Shown here one piece after another: positions 1 to 7,033 of a stretch of 11,599 nucleotides of DNA. A model generated the notes under the pieces. It was not told the origin of the DNA. It saw only the letters and a list, made by a program, of their open reading frames with translations, and did no database searches. Origin of the DNA: Stanieria sp964562685 (GTDB lineage: Bacteria > Cyanobacteriota > Cyanobacteriia > Cyanobacteriales > Xenococcaceae); the NCBI GenBank assembly GCA_964562685.1, contig CAZLUP010000093.1, forward strand, positions 1 through 11,599. The letters are read 5' to 3'. The position numbers and the translations under genes are program-made. Position 1 is the first letter of the stretch. Every line of letters starts with the position of its first letter.

Positions 1-39
1 CAGGGAAATTATACTGTTGAACGTTTGATGTTTAATTAA
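1..39 (+). CDS. Possible 3' end of a plus-strand gene (partial)
   Basis: Frame 1 is open from the window edge to a TAA at 37-39 and would encode a 12-residue tail ending VERLMFN. The other two plus frames hit stops within the first 30 bases. If real, this gene converges on the nuclease gene that ends at 230. Twelve codons are far too few to identify a protein, and an open stretch of this length is expected by chance, so this is only a candidate. Confidence 0.2.
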   Translation, partial: QGNYTVERLMFN

Positions 40-143
40 GTGGAGCTACTTATCACCACCAGTAATAGTATTATCTTCAGTTCCAGAACAATCAGCCGAA
101 AAAATGTTTTATTCTTATTTGAAACAACTATAAATTTATTTTG

Positions 144-168
144 GCTAAAGTTTAAGTTAACTTTTAGC
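144..168. terminator. Imperfect hairpin downstream of the nuclease gene; possible terminator
   Basis: GCTAAAGTT (144-152) and AACTTTTAGC (159-168) pair as a 9 bp stem with one bulged base and a 6-base loop. It lies 61 bases beyond the nuclease stop codon on the minus strand. It would also lie downstream of any plus-strand gene ending at 39, so it could serve both directions. No strong U tract follows on either strand and the stem is AT-rich, so termination is an inference. Confidence 0.3.
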
Positions 169-174
169 TGCTGT

Positions 175-182
175 GCGATCGC
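175..182. repeat. HIP1 octamer, first of nine in the window
   Basis: GCGATCGC is the highly iterated palindrome of many cyanobacterial genomes. Exact copies start at 175, 254, 3126, 3714, 7531, 7737, 8357, 10100 and 10961. Eight of the nine lie inside genes. Nine copies in 11.6 kb of AT-rich DNA is far above the chance expectation for an all-but-GC 8-mer, and supports a cyanobacterial origin. Confidence 0.9.
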
Positions 183-229
183 AAACAAAACAAGATTGAG
201 TCTATTAAAAAATGCCTACAAATTTAGAG

Positions 230-2968
230 CTAATTAATATTTTTCCGCTCCAAGCGATCGCCTTTGCGACAAACTAAGTCAAAAGCACAATATTGACAGG
301 CTTTTTGTTCAATATCTGGGGCGACGGGATAATAACCTTGTTGTAAATTAAATTGAACTTTTTCGGCAAAAGCTGACAATTGTTCAGGATTTCGTTTAGC
401 TGAAGATATTTTTTTGCGTTTAGTTAAAGAATAATAAATAGCATCAACTGATTGCTCAAGAAAAGACTGTTCAATTGCTGCTTGATATAAGGGAAGTTGT
501 ATATCTAAACTTGCTTTCCCCTCTTCATCTTTTATTCCTAAAGGAGTAGTACTACTAGTTTTATAATCTAAAATAACTAATCCAGTATCAGTGCGATCAA
601 TTCTATCTATTTTTCCTTTAGTTTGTAAGCCATGCCATTCTAAATTAAATTCGGTTTCACGAGCGACAACTTCTCTTTCTGCTGGTAAAAATTCTGGTGT
701 AATAAGATTAAGATAAAGTAAGTCAAGATGTTCTTTTCTTCTGGTTTGCCAGGCTGGTAATTGTACTAAATTTAATTCTTGTTCAACTTGTACAAAGGCT
801 TGTTCTAATTGTTGTAAATTAAACTCTTCTAAATCAGCAGCAGTTTTGATTTTTTCCAAAGATAATTCTAAACAGCGATGATATAAATTTCCTTTAGAAA
901 TAGTGCTTAAATCTAACTCTGCTTCTGGTAATTCTCTTAATTTTAATAATCGATAAGCAAACCATTTAAAAGGACATTGTCCTAATTGAGTAAGTTGAGA
1001 AGCACTAAAAACTAAATTATTAGAATCAAGAGGAATACCAATGAAACCATCGTATTCATCAGCTACAGTAGCAGTTTCTCTAGTTTGCTCTACTTGCCAA
1101 GCTTTAATTATATGTTTGATCGTCAAATCTTTTAACTTTGTTGGTTGATGTAAATAAACTTGACGTGCCTTTTCCAAACTAGCAACAGGTAGATTAGGCA
1201 AAGAAGTTAGTTTTAATCCCAAACGAGTCAGATAAGGACTTGGTAAGATAGATTCTTGTTTAATTGATTGGGGATAAGAAAAAATAATTTTGATTTGAGG
1301 TACTGCTAATAAACTATAAAAAGCAAGTGCTTCTCGATTATTTATTGTCACAGCAGTTTCGATGCGAAATCCTTGTTTTACTAATTGCTTGCGTTCAAAA
1401 AAATCTAAAATTGAATCATTCGTAATAGCAGTAGGAAAAATTCCTTCTCCCGTACCCAAAACAAAAACATAATTATATTTAGCTCCGAGTAAAGATAAAG
1501 GTGTGTGTAACTCAATACCACCTCTTCCTGGTTGAGCAGGTACAGTTAATAAAGCTAGAATATCTCGTATATCTTGGAAAAAATCCGCTTGAGTGAGTAT
1601 TTCCGCTTCTGGTTGAGCAAGTTGGACTAAAGTCTCTTGAATCTTGTAAAAAGCAACTATTTCCCTAGCCCAACGTTTACCTTGCTGTCGTAATTGAAAC
1701 TGTTCGAGGATATTTTGTAAAAGTTGCACCCATTCATCTCGACGGTTTCTTTTTGGTAACTTTAATAGAGATAAATCTACTCCTAACTCTTGCCAAGCTA
1801 AAAAATTTTGAGGATGTTTTAATTTTGCTTGTTGCCAAATACAATTAGGAAGTTTTCTGGCTAAAGGATGGGAAAGCAGTTTGGCTGTAGCTTCAAAGGA
1901 AAAATTAGTTTCAATTACTTCTAATAACAGTTTTAGCCATGCACCCATGCGAGTATGTTCTAAACCAATAGCATATAAAGCTCGTAGCGGTAAATTGTAT
2001 TCCCAAGCAATATCTAATAAAGTTGTGCCATATAACTGTTCATCTCTAGCAACTAAAACAATTTCTTTTGCGCTAACTCCTTGATTTAATAAACTTTTGA
2101 CTTGGGTTAAAATTCCTCTTACTTCTCCTTCCAAGTTGGGATAAACCTGTAAACTAACGTTTTCGGGTAAAGGTTGTGGATGAAGAAAACACTGTTGTAA
2201 TTGTTTACCGATTGAATCGTTGTTGATTTGATAGTTGTTAGCTTCAGTGGTTTTAAAGATTGTATTTGTGTGTTTTTTGGACGAAATTTGGTTATTTACT
2301 TGATTTTTGGAAGTTAAGGTTTTATTTTCTAGTTCTTTGAGAGCAAGATTTATCTCTCTACAATCCCATCCTCTAGCAGTTAAAAACTTAATTCCCTGGC
2401 GATTTGACGCAAAAATATCTTCTTCTCCCGTAGGCAAAACCAAAATACTACTGTCTCCTGCGACTGCATCAATGAAAGCTAACTCGTCGTGAGAAGGATA
2501 AAAATAACCGTAAAATAAGTAAGATTTTTGATAATTATTAGTTTTAGCAGCTTGCCAAAATAATTCGGCGCAATCAATACATTTTTTGGCTCTTAATTTT
2601 TGTTGATAAACCGAGGTGATTGTAGCTAATTGTCTAACTCTGATAGAAGAATATTGGGCAAAAGTAGTTAAATCTAATTCTTTACTTAATAATTCTTTGA
2701 TTGCAGGAAAAAATCTTTTAATTGTTCCCTCAATATCTCTCGGACGAAGAACTTCTTGTAGCGTTTGTCTTAATAACCGATAAGATAATAAAGATGAAGC
2801 AAGCCTGATTCCCTGTTGACAGACAATTGTTTCAGCTAAATTTTCTAAACTAAGATGAGCTACTCCTAATGTTTTCGCAGTTGTGCGATTCGGAGTAATC
2901 ACTTGCAGGTAAGTAGGAATAACAAAATTAGCAGGTAAATCGAATAAGAGGGATCTTTGATTATTCAT
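230..2968 (-). CDS. AddB/RecB-like PD-(D/E)XK nuclease with iron-sulfur cysteines
   Basis: A 912-residue protein resembling the AddB/Cas4-RecB nuclease superfamily, which processes DNA ends during recombinational repair. The C-terminal third carries the nuclease. It has a His motif (GNLYHRCLE), a GKIDRID motif with Asp788, and LDYKTS with Asp801 and Lys803. Four cysteines (Cys665, then Cys891, Cys894 and Cys900 spaced C-x2-C-x5-C) match the iron-sulfur staple of AddB-type nucleases. The N-terminal two thirds look like a decayed UvrD/Rep helicase fold. A VFVLGTGEGIFP block resembles the late helicase motif, but I find no Walker A P-loop, so ATP-driven unwinding is unlikely. It is the last gene of the def cluster, starting 12 bases after the small membrane gene. 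A GGAGGG sequence directly abuts the ATG, closer than usual, and there is no better in-frame start nearby. No AddA/UvrD helicase partner is present in the window. Confidence 0.85.
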   Translation of the reverse strand: MNNQRSLLFDLPANFVIPTYLQVITPNRTTAKTLGVAHLSLENLAETIVCQQGIRLASSLLSYRLLRQTLQEVLRPRDIEGTIKRFFPAIKELLSKELDLTTFAQYSSIRVRQLATITSVYQQKLRAKKCIDCAELFWQAAKTNNYQKSYLFYGYFYPSHDELAFIDAVAGDSSILVLPTGEEDIFASNRQGIKFLTARGWDCREINLALKELENKTLTSKNQVNNQISSKKHTNTIFKTTEANNYQINNDSIGKQLQQCFLHPQPLPENVSLQVYPNLEGEVRGILTQVKSLLNQGVSAKEIVLVARDEQLYGTTLLDIAWEYNLPLRALYAIGLEHTRMGAWLKLLLEVIETNFSFEATAKLLSHPLARKLPNCIWQQAKLKHPQNFLAWQELGVDLSLLKLPKRNRRDEWVQLLQNILEQFQLRQQGKRWAREIVAFYKIQETLVQLAQPEAEILTQADFFQDIRDILALLTVPAQPGRGGIELHTPLSLLGAKYNYVFVLGTGEGIFPTAITNDSILDFFERKQLVKQGFRIETAVTINNREALAFYSLLAVPQIKIIFSYPQSIKQESILPSPYLTRLGLKLTSLPNLPVASLEKARQVYLHQPTKLKDLTIKHIIKAWQVEQTRETATVADEYDGFIGIPLDSNNLVFSASQLTQLGQCPFKWFAYRLLKLRELPEAELDLSTISKGNLYHRCLELSLEKIKTAADLEEFNLQQLEQAFVQVEQELNLVQLPAWQTRRKEHLDLLYLNLITPEFLPAEREVVARETEFNLEWHGLQTKGKIDRIDRTDTGLVILDYKTSSTTPLGIKDEEGKASLDIQLPLYQAAIEQSFLEQSVDAIYYSLTKRKKISSAKRNPEQLSAFAEKVQFNLQQGYYPVAPDIEQKACQYCAFDLVCRKGDRLERKNIN

Positions 2969-2980
2969 CCCTCCATTATG

Positions 2981-3187
2981 CTACTTTTGATTGGCTTTAG
3001 TATCTTGTACCGCAGCCCAAAATAAGATTCCTGTTAAAGGAATACTTCCAGCCAGGATTAACCCAGTAGTTAAACTGCCTAAGTCGGGTTCGCCAGAAGA
3101 CAATTCAAATACCGATCCTACACCTGCGATCGCACTAATACAACATAACGCTAAGAAAATACCGCTTTTTACGGTAATTGGTGTCAC
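2981..3187 (-). CDS. Small two-helix membrane protein, function unknown (GTG start)
   Basis: A 68-residue protein that I cannot assign to a named family. Two hydrophobic segments, roughly residues 7-27 and 39-60, are separated by a short polar acidic loop (SSGEPD), and the C-terminus is charged (QDTKANQK). This predicts a membrane hairpin. The start codon is GTG. It is supported by AGGAGT nine bases upstream, the clearest ribosome binding site in this cluster. The gene sits 37 bases after def and 12 bases before the nuclease gene on the same strand, so the three are probably cotranscribed. The opposite strand is also open over this interval (2991-3215), but that frame lacks a comparable binding site and runs against the operon. 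Confidence 0.7.
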   Translation of the reverse strand: MTPITVKSGIFLALCCISAIAGVGSVFELSSGEPDLGSLTTGLILAGSIPLTGILFWAAVQDTKANQK

Positions 3188-3224
3188 TTTAGTTTTACTC
3201 CTAATTTTTTATTGAGCTTTATTA

Positions 3225-3788
3225 TTATTTAACTGGTTTAACGGCACTTACAGCAAAACCTTTCTTTTTCAATTCTTCGGTTAAAGCAATTTCATTTTCT
3301 ACCCGATCAACAAACATTACTCCATTGAGGTGATCCATTTCGTGTTGAATGGCACGGGCGAGTAAACCAGATGCTTGTAGTTTACGAGGTTTACCCTGTT
3401 CATCCTTAAAAGATACTTCTACTGCTTCTGGTCTAGTTACTTCTAAATATACACCAGGAATACTCAAACAACCTTCTTCAGAATTACACTGTTGACTACT
3501 AAAACGAGTAATTTTGGGATTAATCAAAACTAGAGGCGGATTATCGGGGTTATCAGGTTCGCAATCAATCACAATTAACTGCTTATTAATACCTACTTGG
3601 GGTGCTGCCAAACCAATCCCATCCGCACTATACATAGTTTGTAGCATCTCTTTAATTAACTGACGGATGCTGTCGTCTACTTTAGCAATACGTTTAGCTG
3701 GCTGACGCAAAACGCGATCGCCTAAATAGTGAATTTCTAAAGGTGGTTGCTTTAACTTTTTCTTTTCTACGGCAACTACTGAAGTCAT
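3225..3788 (-). CDS. def: Peptide deformylase
   Basis: This metalloenzyme removes the formyl group from the N-terminal methionine of nascent proteins in the cytosol. All three family motifs are intact in 187 residues: GIGLAAPQVG (57-66), EEGCLS with metal ligand Cys107, and QHEMDH with ligands His149 and His153 and catalytic Glu150. The length is typical of bacterial type 1 enzymes. A lysine-rich tail after the catalytic helix (EELKKKGFAV) is a normal variable region. The ATG at 3788 leaves about 20 residues before the conserved LGDRVLRQPA block. No strong ribosome binding site is visible. It heads a three-gene minus-strand cluster with the small membrane protein and the nuclease. A HIP1 site lies within the gene near its 5' end. 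Confidence 0.97.
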   Translation of the reverse strand: MTSVVAVEKKKLKQPPLEIHYLGDRVLRQPAKRIAKVDDSIRQLIKEMLQTMYSADGIGLAAPQVGINKQLIVIDCEPDNPDNPPLVLINPKITRFSSQQCNSEEGCLSIPGVYLEVTRPEAVEVSFKDEQGKPRKLQASGLLARAIQHEMDHLNGVMFVDRVENEIALTEELKKKGFAVSAVKPVK

Positions 3789-4042
3789 AACTTAATAAAA
3801 TTTCACGGGATTCTGTTTCTTTTTTTCATCTTATCGCATCCCACCAAGCCATTTTAAATTCCTAAACTACATCTAGATTTAGAAAGTTGTGGAAATAAAG
3901 AATATAATTGTCGATAATTCTTAAAAACCTGACTTTTTTAAAAAACTCAATTATTAATTACAAAAATAAAAAATTAATCAAATTATAAATTTTTAGATTT
4001 GTCTTTTCCTAATTTATAGTCAATAAAAAATTAAATGTAAAA
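3789..4042. other. AT-rich intergenic region between trhO and def
   Basis: These 254 bases should hold the def promoter and the end of the trhO transcript. An AT-only inverted repeat, TATAAATT (3984-3991) with AATTTATA (4011-4018) and a 19-base loop, lies 25 bases past the trhO stop on the minus strand. A near-palindromic run of T and A occurs around 3935-3950. Neither is GC-rich enough to call a terminator with confidence. I see no small gene and no recognisable RNA. Confidence 0.5.
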
Positions 4043-4933
4043 TTATTCTTGAAAATTTTTTGTTTGTTTTCTCTGTCTTTGCTTTTCTAGCTGACGAGCT
4101 TTTTTTTCTGGAGTTAGCTTATCGTAGCAATAAGGACAAGAAACAATTGGTTCATAATAAGAAGAAGTTTTATCTAATTCTGATATAGGATGTCCACAAG
4201 CATAACAAAGATCGTAACTTCCTGGTTCTAATCCTTGTTTAACTGCAACTCGTTTGTCAAAAACAAAACATTCTCCTTGCCATAAACTTTCTTCAGTAGG
4301 AATTTCTTCTAAATATTTTAATATGCCACCTTTAAGGTGATAAACTTCTTTAAATCCTTGAGAAAGCAGATAAGATGAAGCTTTTTCACAACGAATTCCT
4401 CCAGTACAAAACATAGCTACTTTTTGATGTTGTTGAGGATCAAGATTTTTGGCTACATATTCGGGAAATTCTCGAAAAGATTGGGTTTGAGGATTATGAG
4501 CGCGCTTAAAAGAGCCTATTTCTACTTCATAATCGTTTCTAGTATCAATTACCACTACTTCGGGATCTGAAATAATTGTATTCCATTCTTGAGGAGTAAC
4601 ATATGTTCCTACTTGTTGACTAGGAGCTACTTCAGATACACCAAAAGTGACAATTTCTGATTTGATTTTTACTTTTAGCCTTTCAAAAGGAAATACTTCG
4701 CTATAAGATTCTTTGTGTTCTAAATCTGCAAAATTAGGATCGCTACGAAGATAAGCCAAAACTTGATCAATATTTTCTCTACTACCTGCAACTGTTGCGT
4801 TAATTCCTTCGGTAGCTAAAAGAATAGTTCCTTTAATATTATTTTCTTGACAATATTCTCGTAAACATTGCCGTTTTTCTGATAAATTTTCGAGGGTAAC
4901 AAATTTATAAAATGTAGCAATAACTATAGTCAT
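4043..4933 (-). CDS. trhO: tRNA uridine(34) hydroxylase, rhodanese family
   Basis: A 296-residue member of the UPF0176/YceA family. The founding members hydroxylate U34 of tRNA to 5-hydroxyuridine using oxygen, the first step toward wobble modifications such as cmo5U or mo5U. An N-terminal acylphosphatase-like domain (about 1-95) contains GTILLATEGINATVAG. A rhodanese domain (about 110-215) carries the active-site loop CTGGIR with Cys176, followed by conserved Cys182. The C-terminal region has two CxxC pairs (Cys243/Cys246 and Cys266/Cys269) that probably bind zinc, and ends in a Lys/Arg/Gln-rich tail suited to RNA contact. The ATG at 4933 gives the expected N-terminus. It is flanked by gaps of about 250 bases on both sides, so it is probably monocistronic. 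The function is assigned by family. Confidence 0.92.
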   Translation of the reverse strand: MTIVIATFYKFVTLENLSEKRQCLREYCQENNIKGTILLATEGINATVAGSRENIDQVLAYLRSDPNFADLEHKESYSEVFPFERLKVKIKSEIVTFGVSEVAPSQQVGTYVTPQEWNTIISDPEVVVIDTRNDYEVEIGSFKRAHNPQTQSFREFPEYVAKNLDPQQHQKVAMFCTGGIRCEKASSYLLSQGFKEVYHLKGGILKYLEEIPTEESLWQGECFVFDKRVAVKQGLEPGSYDLCYACGHPISELDKTSSYYEPIVSCPYCYDKLTPEKKARQLEKQRQRKQTKNFQE

Positions 4934-5009
4934 TTTTGTTGCTAATAATTTTAATTGATCAAAAATTCAATGTTAAGCTTTTAGTATGATTATTAATTGT
5001 TTGCTTGTC

Positions 5010-5040
5010 CACAGATGCACACTGATACACACAGATAGAT
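5010..5040. repeat. Imperfect CACAGAT/CACTGAT repeat tract
   Basis: The tract contains CACAGAT (5010-5016), then CACTGAT (5019-5025), then CACAGAT (5030-5036): three related 7-base units separated by 2 and 4 bases. It lies in the trhO-dehydrogenase spacer. Short degenerate tracts of this style occur in bacterial intergenic DNA. Nothing here indicates a coding or regulatory role. Confidence 0.5.
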
Positions 5041-5060
5041 TGAGCGGTTGGTAGTGTTTT

Positions 5061-5134
5061 TTGTTGATTGTTGATTTGTAATAAAGTAAAAAGTAACTGG
5101 TAACTGATAACTGTTAATGGTTAATTATTAATTA
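5061..5134. repeat. Heptanucleotide short tandem repeats
   Basis: Two TTGTTGA units run from 5061 to 5074. After a short interruption, six consecutive 7-base units fill 5093-5134: GTAACTG, GTAACTG, ATAACTG, TTAATGG, TTAATTA, TTAATTA. The phase of seven is kept exactly while the units drift in sequence. This matches the short tandemly repeated repetitive (STRR) sequences known from cyanobacterial intergenic regions. Copy number is likely to vary between strains. Confidence 0.75.
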
Positions 5135-5142
5135 AACAGTTA
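5108..5142 (-). terminator. Weak hairpin downstream of the dehydrogenase gene
   Basis: TAACTGTT (5108-5115) and AACAGTTA (5135-5142) form an 8 bp perfect stem with a 19-base loop, starting about 50 bases past the dehydrogenase stop on the minus strand. It overlaps the heptad repeat, so the pairing may be a by-product of the repeat units. No U tract follows, so the terminator role is uncertain. Confidence 0.25.
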
Positions 5143-5192
5143 GTTGTATTCTCTTTGAATTTTTACCTAAAGCAATAAAATTGAAACACAAA

Positions 5193-6302
5193 CTAAAAAG
5201 TAATCACACTACGAATAGATTCACCTTTATGCATTAAATCAAAAGCATCATTAATTTTATCTATCGGCATTACATGAGTCACTAAATCATCAATATTAAT
5301 TTTCCCTTCCAGATACCAATCGACAATTTTGGGTACGTCAGTACGTCCTCTAGCACCGCCAAAAGCACTACCTTTCCAGACTCTTCCAGTCACTAATTGA
5401 AAAGGGCGAGTACTAATTTCTTCTCCTGCACCTGCTACTCCTATAATGACCGAAACACCCCAACCTTTATGACAACATTCTAAAGCTTGACGCATTACTT
5501 TAACATTGCCAATACATTCAAAACTATAATCAGCACCACCATCAGTTAACTCTACTAAATGAGCAACTAAATCCCCTTCTATTTCTTGAGGATTGACAAA
5601 ATGAGTCATGCCGTATTTTTCTGCTAAGGCACGCTTGGCAGGATTGAGATCTACGCCAATAATTTTACTGGCACCTACCATCTTTGCCCCTTGAATCACA
5701 TTTAAACCAATGCCACCTAAACCGAATACAACTACATTGGCACCAGGTTCAACTTTGGCTGTATTTACTACTGCCCCAATTCCCGTAGTTACGCCACAAC
5801 CAATCAGACAAATTTTATCAAAGGGTGCATCTTGACGAATCTTAGCAACTGCAATTTCTGGTAAAACTGTATAGTTAGCAAAAGTAGAAGTTCCCATGTA
5901 GTGATAAAGTTTTTGTCCGTCGAGGCTAAAACGACTTGTTCCGTCTGGCATGAGTCCTTTTCCTTGAGTTGCTCTAATTGCCTGACAGAGATTTGTTTTC
6001 ATACTCAGACAATAAGCACACTGACGACATTCGGGGGTATAAAGAGGAATAACGTGATCTCCTGGTGCAACACTTTTGACACCTTCTCCTACTTCAACTA
6101 CTACTCCTGCTCCTTCATGTCCTAAAATAGAGGGAAATATTCCTTCTGGATCTGCCCCTGAAAGGGTATAAGCATCGGTATGACAGACACCAGTAGCTTT
6201 AATTTCAACCAAAACTTCTCCAGTTTTTGGTGGTTCTAACTGAACAGTTTCAATGGAAAGAGGTTTACCAACTTCTAAGGCTACTGCTGCTTTAACATCC
6301 AT
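5193..6302 (-). CDS. frmA: S-(hydroxymethyl)glutathione dehydrogenase / class III alcohol dehydrogenase
   Basis: A zinc- and NAD-dependent cytosolic enzyme that oxidises S-hydroxymethylglutathione, the spontaneous adduct of formaldehyde and glutathione. The family can also reduce S-nitrosoglutathione. The 369 residues are full length. Catalytic zinc ligands are Cys40, His62 and Cys169, with Glu63 next to His62. The structural zinc site is Cys92, Cys95, Cys98 and Cys106. The NAD fold has GLGGIG (194-199) with Asp218 ending the second strand. Class III identity is shown by Asp51 and Glu53 in the GADPEG loop and by Arg110 before TQGKGLMPDGTSRF, which accommodate the glutathione adduct. It stands alone between gaps of 259 and 185 bases. 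No S-formylglutathione hydrolase (frmB) and no frmR-type repressor is adjacent, unlike the enterobacterial operon. Confidence 0.96.
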   Translation of the reverse strand: MDVKAAVALEVGKPLSIETVQLEPPKTGEVLVEIKATGVCHTDAYTLSGADPEGIFPSILGHEGAGVVVEVGEGVKSVAPGDHVIPLYTPECRQCAYCLSMKTNLCQAIRATQGKGLMPDGTSRFSLDGQKLYHYMGTSTFANYTVLPEIAVAKIRQDAPFDKICLIGCGVTTGIGAVVNTAKVEPGANVVVFGLGGIGLNVIQGAKMVGASKIIGVDLNPAKRALAEKYGMTHFVNPQEIEGDLVAHLVELTDGGADYSFECIGNVKVMRQALECCHKGWGVSVIIGVAGAGEEISTRPFQLVTGRVWKGSAFGGARGRTDVPKIVDWYLEGKINIDDLVTHVMPIDKINDAFDLMHKGESIRSVITF

Positions 6303-6307
6303 AACGA

Positions 6308-6352
6308 AATATTTAAATATTCCTAGATTATATTACTATATATTTTTATCAA
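6308..6352 (-). promoter_or_regulatory. Putative promoter and palindrome upstream of the dehydrogenase
   Basis: Reading the minus strand, a perfect TATAAT lies at 6332-6327, about 25 bases before the ATG. A TTGATA lies at 6352-6347. The 14-base spacing is shorter than the usual 16-18, so the -35 assignment is doubtful. Between the -10 and the start codon is a perfect 14-base palindrome, AATATTTAAATATT (6308-6321), which could be an operator or simply AT-rich sequence. Confidence 0.35.
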
Positions 6353-6414
6353 TATCATTTCTGCTTTGGTTAGCTTTAAGATCACTACAATTAATTTAAT
6401 TTTGATTTTCGTCT

Positions 6415-6462
6415 AAAAAAAATAATTGGGAACTTAGCCCAAATTTGACCAAATTCCCAATT
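6415..6462 (-). terminator. Intrinsic terminator of psbV
   Basis: On the minus strand, 25 bases after the psbV stop, AATTGGGAA (6462-6454) pairs perfectly with TTCCCAATT (6432-6424). This is a 9 bp stem around a 21-base loop, followed almost at once by eight Ts (6422-6415). The stem-plus-U-tract arrangement, in the correct orientation, is the strongest terminator signal in the window. A smaller hairpin (CAACT/AGTTG, 6465-6478) sits between it and the stop codon. Confidence 0.8.
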
Positions 6463-6487
6463 GACAACTTGAGAGTTGAATTTTGTG

Positions 6488-6976
6488 TTAGTTGTAAACT
6501 TTACCGCCACCCCACATAGTGCCACGAATTTTGGGTTGAATCAAAATGTGACCAGCTACAGCTTTTAGATCTTCATCAGTTAGATTTCTCATCATGGGAT
6601 AGAGATCAGAGCGAGTAGTATTGGGATGTAATTCATAAATATTAGTTTCCCCGTCATAGGTAGTGGGGTTTTTCAAATATTCTACTATTCCCTCAATGTT
6701 ATCTTTAGGAGGCTCGGCATTAGCTAGAGCGTTCAGTCCTAGTCCCACATTAGGATTAGTTTTGGTAGCTCCTGCTTTATGACAGTAGCTACAAGAATCA
6801 ACAAAGATACGTTGTCCTCTTTTGACTTCTTGAAGAGAGAGAGTAACTTCATCTCCTGCTTCGTTTAATTTAACAGTACGAATATCATCGTCTAATTCCA
6901 CCGCAGTTGCACTACTAATGGATTGAAACACAAAGAAAATAGTAACTACAGCAACTAAAAATAATCGCTTCAACAT
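6488..6976 (-). CDS. psbV: Photosystem II cytochrome c550
   Basis: An extrinsic lumenal subunit of photosystem II that stabilises the manganese-calcium cluster and its chloride and calcium requirement. The 162-residue precursor starts with MLKR and a hydrophobic signal peptide ending SSATA, cleaved after residue 25. The mature chain is then 137 residues. In mature numbering the heme motif CSYCH places cysteines at 37 and 40 and the proximal ligand at His41. The second axial ligand is His92 in YELHPN, exactly as in the crystallised thermophilic protein. The C-terminus WGGGKVYN is family-typical. The reading frame is open 54 codons further upstream, but the ATG at 6976 is chosen because GAGGAG lies just before it and the signal peptide begins there. 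It lies 145 bases after the IF2_N-like gene and ends at a clear terminator. No psbV2 or cytM is adjacent. Confidence 0.97.
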   Translation of the reverse strand: MLKRLFLVAVVTIFFVFQSISSATAVELDDDIRTVKLNEAGDEVTLSLQEVKRGQRIFVDSCSYCHKAGATKTNPNVGLGLNALANAEPPKDNIEGIVEYLKNPTTYDGETNIYELHPNTTRSDLYPMMRNLTDEDLKAVAGHILIQPKIRGTMWGGGKVYN

Positions 6977-7017
6977 GTTTCTCCTCAAAAACTTTGTCTT
7001 AATTATTGAATTTTGTG

Positions 7018-7033
7018 AGAGGTTGTCACCTCT
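7018..7033 (-). promoter_or_regulatory. Hairpin in the psbV leader
   Basis: AGAGGT (7018-7023) and ACCTCT (7028-7033) form a perfect 6 bp stem with a 4-base loop, 41 bases upstream of the psbV ATG. It lies within the 145-base gap where the psbV 5' untranslated region is expected. On the minus strand the transcript would carry the same hairpin. It might affect mRNA stability, but no function is shown by the sequence. No convincing -10/-35 pair could be fixed in this gap. Confidence 0.4.

Larger units (their letters stand above)
4934..5192. other. Repeat-bearing intergenic region between trhO and the dehydrogenase
   Basis: This 259-base gap is the longest in the window. It should contain the trhO promoter at its left end and the dehydrogenase transcript end at its right. 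The middle is filled with degenerate short repeats, annotated separately at 5010-5040 and 5061-5142. No coding potential or RNA gene is evident. Confidence 0.6.

Noticed and set aside
40..237. Plus-strand open frame of 65 codons
   Set aside because: It resembles no family, has no ribosome binding site, overlaps a hairpin and a HIP1 site, and runs into the end of the nuclease gene.
1881..2492. Two plus-strand open frames inside the nuclease gene (1881-2084 and 2307-2492)
   Set aside because: Both are antisense shadows of a long conserved coding frame, with no recognisable motifs.
2991..3215. Plus-strand open frame antisense to the small membrane protein
   Set aside because: The minus-strand frame has a good ribosome binding site, operon spacing and a coherent two-helix pattern. 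The plus frame has none of these; its hydrophobic end is probably a mirror effect.
3935..3950. T/A-run near-palindrome as a terminator of trhO
   Set aside because: It is almost purely A and T, lies about 100 bases from the stop, and is expected by chance in this composition.
5901..6125. Plus-strand open frame inside the dehydrogenase gene
   Set aside because: Antisense shadow of a fully conserved enzyme.
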